Source: Jeotgalibacillus sp. S-D1 (GTDB lineage: Bacteria > Bacillota > Bacilli > Bacillales > Jeotgalibacillaceae). From it: 64,000 nt of DNA. The notes beneath the pieces were generated by a model. The model made no database searches. It saw only the letters and a program-made list of their open reading frames with translations, and was not told where the DNA came from. Positions 47,153-55,200 of the stretch are shown here, piece after piece; the stretch's first letter is position 1, and each line of letters starts with the position of its first letter. The stretch is taken from the NCBI RefSeq assembly GCF_004358665.1, contig NZ_SMZR01000002.1:496001-560000 (forward strand). The letters run 5' to 3'. Both the position numbers and the translations under genes were made by a program.

Positions 47153-48511
47153 TTATAGTCCAGGTAAAACTCCTGAGAAAATGCTCAGCACATAAACCAT
47201 TAATAGAGCAGTCAATCCTGCCAGGAATCCGCCAACTGTCCATGCCTTCAATGTTTGGGGAATGGTTAGCCTGCCAAACTTATTTACCACCCAAAAACCT
47301 GAGTCGTTCGGTAATGATAAACCAACTGCGCCTGCACAAATAGCAAGACCAAGAAGAATTGGTGCCATGCCCAGTTCACCTGCGAGCGGTCCCATAATAC
47401 TTGATGTTGTTACCAGCGCAACTGTGGCAGATCCAAGTGAGGCACGGAGAATTTGGGAAAAGATGAATGCCAGCAGCAGGACAGGGATGCTCCAGTTTTG
47501 CATCGTTGTAATCAGGTGGTCCCCGATACCGCTTTCATTAATCACTGCACCAAAAGCTCCGCCCGCTCCGGTGACCAATATAATCAGTCCCGCTGAGTTT
47601 ATGGCTTCTGTATATAATTCCTGTTTCGATTTATTAATGTAAGGATTAAGCACAAAAACAGCGACTATTACACTAATAAAAAGTGCTACATTTTTATCTC
47701 CAATAAAAGCTAGTGTTGTTGCAAAGACCCCTTCTGTAATAAAAAGTTTAGACACCGTATTGACCAGAATTAATAGAATTGGCAAAGCGAGCATGGCAAA
47801 AGATAAGCCTGTACTAATCTGTTTACGCGGTTTTTCTTCCAAGCCTGCAACAGCTATTTCCTCTTCCTGTTCATCCAGTGAAACACCTGACTTCACATGC
47901 TTTCCGATAAACATTCCGTACATGTACCCGCCAACGAGTGTGGCAGGAATTGCGCAAAGGATCCCATATAAGATGAAAAGACCAAGATCTGACCCTGTAT
48001 TCTCTGCTACCACAAGCGGACCTGGTGTCGGCGCAATCATGCTGTGTGAAACGATCAAGCCAACTCCCAACGCCGTTACAAAAGTCACGATCGAAATACC
48101 TGTTTTCCTGGACAGGCTTTTAATCAATCCGCTTAAAATAACAAACGCGGCATCAAAGAAAACCGGAATGGATACGGCCGTTCCTGTCAGCGCTAAACCG
48201 GCCGGAGATTTTTGAACACCGAATACCTGCAGAACCGCCTGTGCAATTCGTTCAATTGCACCTGAGGCAGCGAGAAATTGCCCGAAAATAACCCCTAATC
48301 CTATTAGAATACCAACGCCTGTCAGTGTTGCCCCAAAACCGGACGTAACAATCACGGGCACGTCTGCTACAGGAATGCCGATAACCAGGGCTGTTCCAAG
48401 GGCTACTCCAATTAGTGCTAAAAATGGCTCCAGCTTAATTTTTAAAATTAAAAAGAACAGCGCCCCTAAAGATAATAAGAAGATCAAAATCAACATATTC
48501 CCTGTTAACAT
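47153..48511 (-). CDS. GntP-family gluconate/acid-sugar:H+ symporter
   Basis: Membrane carrier of the gluconate permease family, 452 residues with about 12-14 helices. Family blocks: GFGATLTGVGILIGLGVIFGQFLAASGAIERIA near residue 60, LTGTAVSIPVFFDAAFVIL, SHSMIAPTPGPLVVAENTGSDLG and GAGGAFGAVINESGIGDHL, ending with LSLPNDSGFWVVNKFGRLT. I start at the ATG at 48511 (GGGGGG 7 bases upstream). Downstream of a DUF1537 kinase and a beta-hydroxyacid dehydrogenase, it probably imports a four-carbon acid sugar (threonate or erythronate) rather than gluconate. Confidence 0.92.
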   Translation of the reverse strand: MLTGNMLILIFLLSLGALFFLILKIKLEPFLALIGVALGTALVIGIPVADVPVIVTSGFGATLTGVGILIGLGVIFGQFLAASGAIERIAQAVLQVFGVQKSPAGLALTGTAVSIPVFFDAAFVILSGLIKSLSRKTGISIVTFVTALGVGLIVSHSMIAPTPGPLVVAENTGSDLGLFILYGILCAIPATLVGGYMYGMFIGKHVKSGVSLDEQEEEIAVAGLEEKPRKQISTGLSFAMLALPILLILVNTVSKLFITEGVFATTLAFIGDKNVALFISVIVAVFVLNPYINKSKQELYTEAINSAGLIILVTGAGGAFGAVINESGIGDHLITTMQNWSIPVLLLAFIFSQILRASLGSATVALVTTSSIMGPLAGELGMAPILLGLAICAGAVGLSLPNDSGFWVVNKFGRLTIPQTLKAWTVGGFLAGLTALLMVYVLSIFSGVLPGL

Positions 48512-48536
48512 ATCCATTCCCCCCATTTTTTCAATG

Positions 48537-49955
48537 TTAGTTTCCTTGTTTTTGCTCTACTAACTGCACAACATTTTTAAGTGTATCCGCCTGTCCAACG
48601 TTCCCTGGAAAAATAACATAAGGAATGTGGGGGAATGTACTGCCTTCATCCGTTTCCCACACAGGGATTCCCGGGGCTACCTGACCTTTGACCAATGCCC
48701 GTTTTACCTGCAGTCCATTCGTTCCAACATCACTAGACGTAATCCCTCCTTTGGCGATTACATAATTCGGCTGTACTTCTAATCTTCTTACAATGTCTGT
48801 AAGAGCCTTGGAAATGACCACAGATAACGCCAGCTCTTCTTCTTTCATTCCATCTCCTAAATCCAAACGTTCCCGGCGTGTATAAATAACCGCTGTAGTC
48901 CCGGAAGAAATAGCCTGTTCCGCTTCTTTTTTCACCCGGTCAACCTCTATTGCAAATCTGTTTTCATCCAGCACTAAATGGCAGTCAAATTCAATATATC
49001 GAAGTGTTGAAAGAGTCATCAGCTCTTCCAGCTGTTCGGTGGTTTTTTGAACGTGAGAACCAATCACCACCAACCCCCCGTGCTGTAAATCCTGCTGGAT
49101 CAGTTCATCACGTGTCAGTAATTCGCGCGATGAGATATTGCCAATAATTTTAGTAAAGGTGGCAGCTGTCCGGTAAATGAATCGTTTGCCTTTTTTCAGC
49201 GCTCTTATTAGTGCGATGGAAAAGATCTTCACATCCTGTTCTTCAACTGCGTTTACCACAATTTTATTAAAGCCTTCAACGCCAAGAAGCTGCTTCTCTA
49301 TTTTATCCAGATCAAATGCACGTATCGTATCCAGGCTGATTGTGACTACATCCTCTGCTTTGAACTGACCGCTTGTTTTTTCTTCCACCCATTGAGTTAA
49401 ATCGCTTGCGTCAAATCCAAATGTCCGATCAAGAGCAAACTCTGTTTCACCGGCAGGGATCAGCTGCTCTCCCTGCTCAACATAATGAGTATTTTGAATG
49501 GTTAAACGTCCGCCCTGCTCAAAAAAGGGCAGAATGACCTCGCCGTCCGTTCCTCCAAGTTCCTGATTCATGACAGCCGTTTCTAACGGGTAATGTCCAC
49601 GAAGCGTAGAATCCCCCCGGCTGATCAGCAGAAATGGCTTACCCAGTTCTTCTGATATTTCTTTAACCCGCTGTGCAATCACACGGTGAACTCTTTCAGT
49701 CTTTTGCTCACTAAATGAACGGGAATTGGTGAGGATAAAAAACAGCTGATTTTCTTCCTTAAAGCCTTTTTCAATCGTCTTTTTATCCCAATCCGTATAA
49801 ACGGACACACCATGAACGGTTTGTACGCCTGTCGGATCATCATCCAGAACGACTATTTGATGATTAAATGTTTCGTAGCTTTCAGCAAATGCCAGATCAA
49901 TCGCCCTAGAATCAAGTGTTGGCAGATTTTTTATATGTTCCTTCGTTTTGCTCAT
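48537..49955 (-). CDS. four-carbon acid sugar kinase (DUF1537 family)
   Basis: ATP-dependent kinase of the OtnK/DtnK/LtnK type that phosphorylates threonate, erythronate or their 2-keto forms; cytoplasmic, 472 residues. The N-terminal domain has VVLDDDPTGVQTVHGVSVYTDWD (substrate Asp cluster near residue 37), TNSRSFSEQ and LISRGDSTLRGHYPLE. The C-terminal nucleotide domain has YVIAKGGITSSDVGTNGL and WETDEGSTFPHIPYVIFPGNVGQADTL. The ATG overlaps the dehydrogenase stop (TAATG), so the genes are translationally coupled. The exact acid sugar is not determined by sequence. Confidence 0.9.
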   Translation of the reverse strand: MSKTKEHIKNLPTLDSRAIDLAFAESYETFNHQIVVLDDDPTGVQTVHGVSVYTDWDKKTIEKGFKEENQLFFILTNSRSFSEQKTERVHRVIAQRVKEISEELGKPFLLISRGDSTLRGHYPLETAVMNQELGGTDGEVILPFFEQGGRLTIQNTHYVEQGEQLIPAGETEFALDRTFGFDASDLTQWVEEKTSGQFKAEDVVTISLDTIRAFDLDKIEKQLLGVEGFNKIVVNAVEEQDVKIFSIALIRALKKGKRFIYRTAATFTKIIGNISSRELLTRDELIQQDLQHGGLVVIGSHVQKTTEQLEELMTLSTLRYIEFDCHLVLDENRFAIEVDRVKKEAEQAISSGTTAVIYTRRERLDLGDGMKEEELALSVVISKALTDIVRRLEVQPNYVIAKGGITSSDVGTNGLQVKRALVKGQVAPGIPVWETDEGSTFPHIPYVIFPGNVGQADTLKNVVQLVEQKQGN

Positions 49956-50851
49956 TATGATGTCACTCCTTTTTGCACCGTTACGCTGGCAAGCTTTTCA
50001 TAATGCTGAACCAGCCCCCCATGATCATCAGCGCCTTTTCCTTCTGCTTTCATTTCTTCAAACATGGCATGCACCTGGCTTGAAAGCGGCAATGCTGCCC
50101 CGATCGCATCGCCGGTATCTAAGACATTTTTCAAATCCTTGGCATTAATGTCAATCCGCCCGCCGGCGATGAAGTTGCGTTCGAGAATCAGGGGAACCTT
50201 TGCATCCAATACCGCGCTTCCTGCCAGACCTCCGCGAATGGCCTGGTACATTTTTTCTACATCAATTCCTGCTTTTGCAGCCAGCACAAGCGCTTCTGAC
50301 ATAGCGGCGATGTTAACATTAACCATGATTTGGTTCGCCAATTTAGCTGTAGTGCCGGCGCCGGTCTCTCCTACTAACACGATTTGTTCTCCCATAGCCG
50401 AAAGAACCGGATATACTTTTTCAAATACATCTTTCTCACCGCCAACCATTATGGCAAGCGTACCGTCAATCGCTTTAGGCTCACCGCCGCTGACAGGAGC
50501 GTCCATAAAAAAGATGCCTCTCTGACCCAGGCTTTTAGCAAACTGTTTTGAATACACCGGTGATATTGAACTCATATCTACGATGATCGCTCCCGGCTGC
50601 GCGGTTTGAACTGCCCCTTCGTCTCCAAAAACCACACTTTCAACATGAGGATGGCTTGGCAGCATTGTGAAAATCAGCTCTTTATCGATGGATGTTTCAG
50701 CAGGCGAGCCTGCCGGTTTTGCTCCTCGTAATTCCAGCTCCCGAATGGCTTCAGTATTAAGATCATAAACCGTTACATCATAGCCTTCGGCCAGTAAATT
50801 TTTCACCATCGGTTTGCCCATTATTCCTAGTCCGATAAAACCAATCTTCAT
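49955..50851 (-). CDS. NAD(P)-dependent beta-hydroxyacid dehydrogenase (LtnD/GlxR-like)
   Basis: Oxidises a hydroxyl of an acid sugar, or reduces tartronate semialdehyde, 298 residues. The Rossmann loop is FIGLGIMGKPMVKNL (residues 4-18), followed by DAPVSGGEPKAIDGTLAIMVGG near residue 120 (substrate loop), the catalytic Lys in AGTTAKLANQIMVNVNIAAMSEAL near residue 170, and NAKDLKNVLDTGDAIG. I start at the ATG at 50851 (GGGG 8 bases upstream). First gene of the operon; with the kinase it fits oxidation then phosphorylation, as in L-threonate or D-erythronate catabolism. The decarboxylase and isomerase of that pathway are not in this window. Confidence 0.9.
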   Translation of the reverse strand: MKIGFIGLGIMGKPMVKNLLAEGYDVTVYDLNTEAIRELELRGAKPAGSPAETSIDKELIFTMLPSHPHVESVVFGDEGAVQTAQPGAIIVDMSSISPVYSKQFAKSLGQRGIFFMDAPVSGGEPKAIDGTLAIMVGGEKDVFEKVYPVLSAMGEQIVLVGETGAGTTAKLANQIMVNVNIAAMSEALVLAAKAGIDVEKMYQAIRGGLAGSAVLDAKVPLILERNFIAGGRIDINAKDLKNVLDTGDAIGAALPLSSQVHAMFEEMKAEGKGADDHGGLVQHYEKLASVTVQKGVTS

Positions 50852-50885
50852 TTTTAAAACCCCTTTTCTACTTTTACGCCCATTC

Positions 50886-50900
50886 ATAAAGCGCTTTCAT
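50886..50900. promoter_or_regulatory. cre site (CcpA) of the acid-sugar operon
   Basis: ATAAAGCGCTTTCAT matches the catabolite-responsive element almost perfectly and is palindromic. It lies just downstream of the predicted start point, fitting repression by CcpA when preferred sugars are present. Confidence 0.8.
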
Positions 50901-50929
50901 TAATGAGATTGTACACGCTTTGTTTTATT

Positions 50930-50960
50930 TTGTATACAATTATTTTATTTTTGTATACAA
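50930..50960. promoter_or_regulatory. twin TTGTATACAA operators in the divergent promoter
   Basis: Two identical 10-base palindromes (50930-50939 and 50951-50960), centres 21 bases apart, between the dehydrogenase operon and the gntR gene. Their GT-N2-AC form matches GntR-family FadR-type operators. The first overlaps the -35 region of the minus-strand promoter (TACAAT on the minus strand at 50913-50908). Confidence 0.85.
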
Positions 50961-51131
50961 AAATAATTATTCGTTCACACTAATATGCCAATCCTTTATT
51001 TCCCTCCTCACTATTTCACGCTATACTACAAGTAGGATTACGAAGGATTCAACCCCTAAAACGAAGGAGGTGCGGCTGCTGAAAGCCAAACGATTGATCC
51101 TGATCGATATACGTACAGCAGGCCCTTAAAC

Positions 51132-51743
51132 ATGACAAATCCATCAGCAACATCTGCCTATGTGATTGCATATGAAACCATTCGAGATAAAATATTAAAC
51201 GGTGAGCTGGAAGGCGGAACGAAGCTGGTAGAAGAAAGACTGGCAGAGGAATTGGGCGTAAGCAGGACGCCTGTCCGTGAAGCAATCAGAAGGCTGGAGC
51301 AAGAAGGATTAATAAAGAAAAAACGGGTGGTAAAACCTACTGAGAGCGATTTACGCCACCTTTTTCAAGTCCGCATGATTTTAGAAGGACATGCAGTCAG
51401 AACGGCTGCTGCTTACATGACTGAGGAAGAACTGGAGCAATTAGCCCAGTGCGTAGAAATTGGGCGCACCGGTTCAGTGGAAGAAATTATGAAGGCCAAT
51501 AAAAAATTTCATGATTTAATTGTACAGGCGAGCAAAAACCCTGTGATGATCAATATTATTGATCAAATGCAATCAATCATTTACTTATTTCGAAAAACGG
51601 TCGTCTATCATAAGCGTCCCTATTTAATTGATGAGCATCAGGATATTTATGAGGCGATCAAACAGCGTGACGGGGATAAAGCAGAGCGCTTAATGAAAGC
51701 GCATCTTCAGGCCGATCTTGATTTTTCCCTTCATGTATTATAA
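51132..51743 (+). CDS. GntR-family (FadR subgroup) transcriptional regulator
   Basis: DNA-binding regulator, 203 residues, predicted to repress the divergent acid-sugar operon and itself. The winged helix is YETIRDKILNGELEGGTKLVEERLAEELGVSRTPVREAIRRLEQEGLI (residues 12-60). The C-terminal FCD-type helical domain has FQVRMILEGHAVRTAA, then His and Asp/Glu residues that may bind metal and ligand (KKFHDLIVQASKNPVM, DEHQDIYEAIKQRDGDKAERLMKAHL). A strong AAGGAGGTG occurs 60 bases upstream without a normal start codon; close to the ATG only a weak site is seen. Confidence 0.9.
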   Translation: MTNPSATSAYVIAYETIRDKILNGELEGGTKLVEERLAEELGVSRTPVREAIRRLEQEGLIKKKRVVKPTESDLRHLFQVRMILEGHAVRTAAAYMTEEELEQLAQCVEIGRTGSVEEIMKANKKFHDLIVQASKNPVMINIIDQMQSIIYLFRKTVVYHKRPYLIDEHQDIYEAIKQRDGDKAERLMKAHLQADLDFSLHVL

Positions 51744-51780
51744 AAGAGCGCTGGGCCCGAATATGGGCTCAACGCTCTTA
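51743..51780. terminator. terminator between gntR and ywlG
   Basis: AAGAGCG...CGCTCTT hairpin with an inner GGGCCC/GGGC part, overlapping the gntR stop codon; usable from both strands. Confidence 0.75.
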
Positions 51781-51787
51781 TTTGTTC

Positions 51788-52318
51788 TTATAGTTCATAT
51801 ACCGCTCTTGAACCGCCGACTAATTTGGGTCTGGTACGGGCCAGTGTGATATGTGCTTCACCAAGAGAGCGGGTGGAAACGCGCACCGGAACGGCAACAT
51901 GCTTCAGGTGCATGCCGATAAACGTGTCGCCAATGTCAATGCCGCCCTGCGCCTTTACATGTTCAACGATGACCGGATCCGCCATATTCCGGTACGCAAA
52001 GGATGCCATAGCGCCACCTGCTCTTCGAACCGGAATCACCGCTACTTCATCGTAGCCTCTCTTTTCTGCTGCATTGCGCTCCATAACAAGAGAACGGTTT
52101 ATGTGTTCACAGCCCTGAAACGCAATATCGACTCCCGTTGATTTTGAGAACCGGGTAAATCCTTCAAATAGGGAAGCAGCTACATCATCGGTTCCGGAGG
52201 TTCCGATTCGTTTCCCAACAACTTCTGAGGTGGAGCATCCGATGACAAACAGCTGACCAGGCTTTAGCTGGGCTTGTCCCTGGTATTCATCCAGAATAGC
52301 CCTTAATTCCTCCTGCAT
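51788..52318 (-). CDS. ywlG: UPF0340 / TIGR01440 family protein YwlG
   Basis: A 176-residue cytoplasmic protein of unknown function from the TIGR01440 family, conserved next to rpiB and glyA. Seen: LFVIGCSTSEVVGKRIGTSGTDDVAASLFEGF, GVDIAFQGCEHINRSLVMERNAAEKRGYDEVAVIPVRRAGGAMASFAY, and IGDTFIGMHLKHVAVPVR. I start at the ATG at 52318 (GGGGGG 6 bases upstream). Its first bases overlap the region just after rpiB, so the two are likely cotranscribed. Confidence 0.92.
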   Translation of the reverse strand: MQEELRAILDEYQGQAQLKPGQLFVIGCSTSEVVGKRIGTSGTDDVAASLFEGFTRFSKSTGVDIAFQGCEHINRSLVMERNAAEKRGYDEVAVIPVRRAGGAMASFAYRNMADPVIVEHVKAQGGIDIGDTFIGMHLKHVAVPVRVSTRSLGEAHITLARTRPKLVGGSRAVYEL

Positions 52319-52335
52319 CGAAATCCCCCCTTCCA

Positions 52336-52779
52336 TTATTGCTGTGCTTCGTATTCTGTAATTTTGCCAATTCGGTTGTCATGGCGGCCGCCTTCATAAT
52401 CAGTTGTCAGCCACAGCTTGGCAATATCGCGTGCCAGACCAGGACCGATGACGCGTTCGCCCATCGCAAGCATATTGGTATCATTATGTTCACGGGTCGC
52501 TTTCGCACTGAATGTATCGTGAACCAGCGCACAGCGGATCCCTTTCACTTTATTTGCAGCAATGCTCATGCCAATACCGGTACCGCAAATCAGTATACCG
52601 CGATCAAACTCGCCGCCAGCCACTTTTTTGGCAACAGGCAATGCATAGTCCGGATAATCAACTGAGCCTTCACAGCCGCATCCGAAATCCTCATACTCGA
52701 TTCCAAGCTCCGTCAGCACGTCTCCAATTTCTTTACGCAAATTCATTCCGCCATGATCTGATGCTAATGCGACCTTCAT
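52336..52779 (-). CDS. rpiB: ribose 5-phosphate isomerase B
   Basis: Interconverts ribose-5-phosphate and ribulose-5-phosphate; some relatives act on four-carbon sugar phosphates. 147 residues from the ATG at 52779 (GAGGAAGAT upstream). N-terminal MKVALASDHGGMNLRKEI, then GCGCEGSVDYPDYALPVA, catalytic Cys in ILICGTGIGMSIAANKVKGIRCALVHD and HNDTNMLAMGERVIG. It sits in its conserved place between ywlG and ywlE (ywlF in B. subtilis), so a special link with the nearby acid-sugar operon is possible but not needed. Confidence 0.95.
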   Translation of the reverse strand: MKVALASDHGGMNLRKEIGDVLTELGIEYEDFGCGCEGSVDYPDYALPVAKKVAGGEFDRGILICGTGIGMSIAANKVKGIRCALVHDTFSAKATREHNDTNMLAMGERVIGPGLARDIAKLWLTTDYEGGRHDNRIGKITEYEAQQ

Positions 52780-52798
52780 GTTATCTTCCTCCTGAGGT

Positions 52799-53248
52799 TT
52801 AGTATCCCAATTTCTGCTTTTCAATATTGGCAATCAGCCCGTTCATCAGCTGGTTAAGTTCCTGATAGGTCCTTCGATACATATCCACAGAACCGCCAAA
52901 TGGATCTGACACGTCAAGCCCCATTCCGCTTGCAAATTCCTTCAGCGTGAAAATACGATCCATAGCAAACGGATATTTTTCTGCAAGCATCGCCTTGTGG
53001 GCACTGGTCATGGCAAACACATAATCCGCCCAGTGAACATCATCCTGTGTTACACAGTGAGACTGGTGATTGTGCTTAATTCCATTTTCATCCAAAACCT
53101 GCTGCGTCTGTGGTGAGGCCTGCCCGCCATCCATAGCGAATATTCCAGCTGAGCGGACATCTGTATCATCAAGGTTTTTATGTCGTAAGATGGCTTCTGC
53201 CATCGGACTTCTGCATGTATTTCCCGTGCACACAAACAGGATGTTCAT
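52799..53248 (-). CDS. ywlE: protein arginine phosphatase YwlE (low-MW phosphatase fold)
   Basis: Removes phosphate from arginine in proteins, opposing McsB, and so affects CtsR/HrcA control and protein quality; 149 residues. The phosphatase loop is VCTGNTCRSPMAEAIL: catalytic Cys7, Arg13, and Thr at position 11, which marks arginine phosphatase rather than tyrosine phosphatase. The general-acid Asp lies in DVSDPFGGSVDMYRRTYQEL near residue 118. Start MNILFVCTGNT, with GGAGG in front. It is upstream of rpiB after 19 bases, the B. subtilis order. Confidence 0.94.
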   Translation of the reverse strand: MNILFVCTGNTCRSPMAEAILRHKNLDDTDVRSAGIFAMDGGQASPQTQQVLDENGIKHNHQSHCVTQDDVHWADYVFAMTSAHKAMLAEKYPFAMDRIFTLKEFASGMGLDVSDPFGGSVDMYRRTYQELNQLMNGLIANIEKQKLGY

Positions 53249-53475
53249 CTTTAAATTCCTCCCGTACGATGTCGTTTAGACTGTACATGATCTAATGCTA
53301 ATCATATCATAAAACAGGAATTTTTTCGCCAAATGGAATCCCTTACAATTCTTTCGATTTTTCTTTCACTACCATTATGCTCAGATTGGTTTAAAAAGTT
53401 GCATAAAATCATGATTCAACCTTCCAGTGACTGCAGAAATAATCACACCCGCAATTATTTCCCGGAAAATAATCG

Positions 53476-53511
53476 AAAAGAGGCATCTTTTGACTAAAGA
53501 TGCCTCTTTTA
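53476..53511 (-). terminator. terminator after ABC-2 permease
   Basis: AAAAGAGGCATCTTT (53476-53490) pairs perfectly with AAAGATGCCTCTTTT (53496-53510), 5-base loop. The rest of the gap 53249-53475 has no supported feature. Confidence 0.9.
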
Positions 53512-54222
53512 TTAATGGTCTACCATTTTTCTATTGTACACAGCTACCACAAAGCTCGTTATCACGACTGTCCACCCCAAAATGATCAGGATCGCACTCC
53601 AGCTGTCTCCCCATCCTGCGCCTGTTTCAATTTGATTTGCCAATTCAATCAGCTGCAAATTCGGGAAAAAGTTCACTGCCTTTAAGATCGGATACTCATC
53701 CATAAAAGGCTTAACCAACGGAACAAATGAAAAGAAAAAGGCAACTGGCAGGATTGCGACAGAAGCTTCCATCACCGAGCGTGTTAACAGACCAATAAGT
53801 GTGCCAATGCCTATATAAAATACGATTGAAATCAGTGATGCCACCGAAATAATCAGCAGATTACCCGGCTGGTATTCCATGAAAAATGCACACATCACCA
53901 GGACGATAAGCGTGCCGAGAAAGCTCAGCATGCTTTTTCCTCCCAAAATTTCTGCCGTGGTGGCCGGGGACAGCATCAGGCCGCGCAAGGTGTTTTTTTC
54001 TTTCTCCTCAGCAATCAATGCTGACTGCACATAGGCCGCTACCATCGTGAATGTCAGGTTGAATACGAGAAAGTAAACTTCCACTGTTTCTACTCCTGTC
54101 CGCCCATATACCGCAGCTAAAATCAAGGGCATAAGAACCGTAGTTGATACATAGAGGTTTTTTGAAACATCTTTATAATCTTTCCGAAAAATAGCAAGTG
54201 AGCGTTTCAATGAAAAAGTCAT
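53512..54222 (-). CDS. ABC-2 type transporter permease
   Basis: Membrane subunit of an exporter, 236 residues with six helices (first near residues 25-45; then 50-70, 90-120, 125-150, 160-180, 205-228). The N-terminal cytoplasmic segment is basic (FSLKRSLAIFRKDYKDVSKN), and the conserved region EEKEKNTLRGLMLSPATTAEILGGK, typical of ABC-2 permeases, follows helix two. Its ATG overlaps the stop of the ATPase gene by four bases. Substrate unknown: peptides, lipids or antibiotics are usual for such exporters. Confidence 0.88.
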   Translation of the reverse strand: MTFSLKRSLAIFRKDYKDVSKNLYVSTTVLMPLILAAVYGRTGVETVEVYFLVFNLTFTMVAAYVQSALIAEEKEKNTLRGLMLSPATTAEILGGKSMLSFLGTLIVLVMCAFFMEYQPGNLLIISVASLISIVFYIGIGTLIGLLTRSVMEASVAILPVAFFFSFVPLVKPFMDEYPILKAVNFFPNLQLIELANQIETGAGWGDSWSAILIILGWTVVITSFVVAVYNRKMVDH

Positions 54223-55067
54223 GATAATTTCCTCCCTGTCACTTCTACAAATATATCTCCAAGTGTCGGTTCGTTTGAATTGGCCGACTCCACCATCCCC
54301 GCACTCATATATTCATATAATTCCTCCGCTCCATCAGGCCCACGGTCAAGATAAATCTCTCTTCCATCCATTAACTCCACTCGAATTGTTCCGTTGCTGA
54401 ATTGTTTTCGCAGCCTTTTCGGCTGATCCAGCAGTTGAATCGACCCCTTATTTAAAAAAGCAACACGGTCACACAGCGTTTCTGCTTCATCCATGTCATG
54501 AGTTGTGAGAAAGATTGTTGTCCCCTCACTTTTCAGCTTCTCAAGACCTTTATAGATATGCCTGGAGTTTACCGGATCAAGTGCTGAGGTCGGTTCATCT
54601 AAAAATAAAAGTTCTGGCTTATGCAGAAATGCTCTTGCCAGCGTGACACGCTGCAGCATACCCTTTGACAATTTTGATACGATTTTCTTATGCTCATTTT
54701 GCAGCTGAACCATCGCAAGCACTTCATCAATTCGCATGGGTGGGACATCGTATAAATCACAAAAGAGTTTCAGGTTTTCGTAAATCGATAATCTGCTGTA
54801 GAGACCGCTATTATCAGTGAGTACGCCAATTTTTTTGCGATACTTGTTTTCTTTCAAACGTTCGGTTGGAACGCCAAAAACATAAGCATCCCCGGATGTT
54901 TGTCTCAGCTGAGCCGTCAAAATTTTAATAGTGGTTGTTTTTCCTGATCCACTCGGCCCTAAAAATCCAAATGTTTCACCTTTTTTCACATGAAACGAAA
55001 CGTCATTCAAGGCTGTTTCGTTTCCGAATAACTTGGCTGCATTTTTCACTTCAATGATGTTTTCCAT
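54219..55067 (-). CDS. ABC exporter ATP-binding protein
   Basis: ATPase of the ABC-2 exporter, 282 residues. Walker A is GPSGSGKTT near residues 38-46, signature LSKGMLQRVTLARAFL near 134, Walker B LLFLDEPTSALDPVNSRHI near 155, and the switch His in FLTTHDMDEAE near 188. The C-terminal ~70 residues (IRVELMDGREIYLDRG) form an extra small domain as in NatA/BcrA-like proteins. GGAG precedes the ATG. All catalytic residues are intact, in contrast to the neighbouring degenerate ABC domain at 55201. Confidence 0.92.
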   Translation of the reverse strand: MENIIEVKNAAKLFGNETALNDVSFHVKKGETFGFLGPSGSGKTTTIKILTAQLRQTSGDAYVFGVPTERLKENKYRKKIGVLTDNSGLYSRLSIYENLKLFCDLYDVPPMRIDEVLAMVQLQNEHKKIVSKLSKGMLQRVTLARAFLHKPELLFLDEPTSALDPVNSRHIYKGLEKLKSEGTTIFLTTHDMDEAETLCDRVAFLNKGSIQLLDQPKRLRKQFSNGTIRVELMDGREIYLDRGPDGAEELYEYMSAGMVESANSNEPTLGDIFVEVTGRKLS

Positions 55068-55200
55068 TGAGCTCCTCCTTTAATTTGCTGCTGACGATTT
55101 TCTAACCCTATCGTATAAAAAGCATGGGCAGAGTGCATTCGTTTCCCCGTGAAAGGAGGCATTCTTCAATGAGTGGAGCTAAATGAACGGTGAATGAAGC

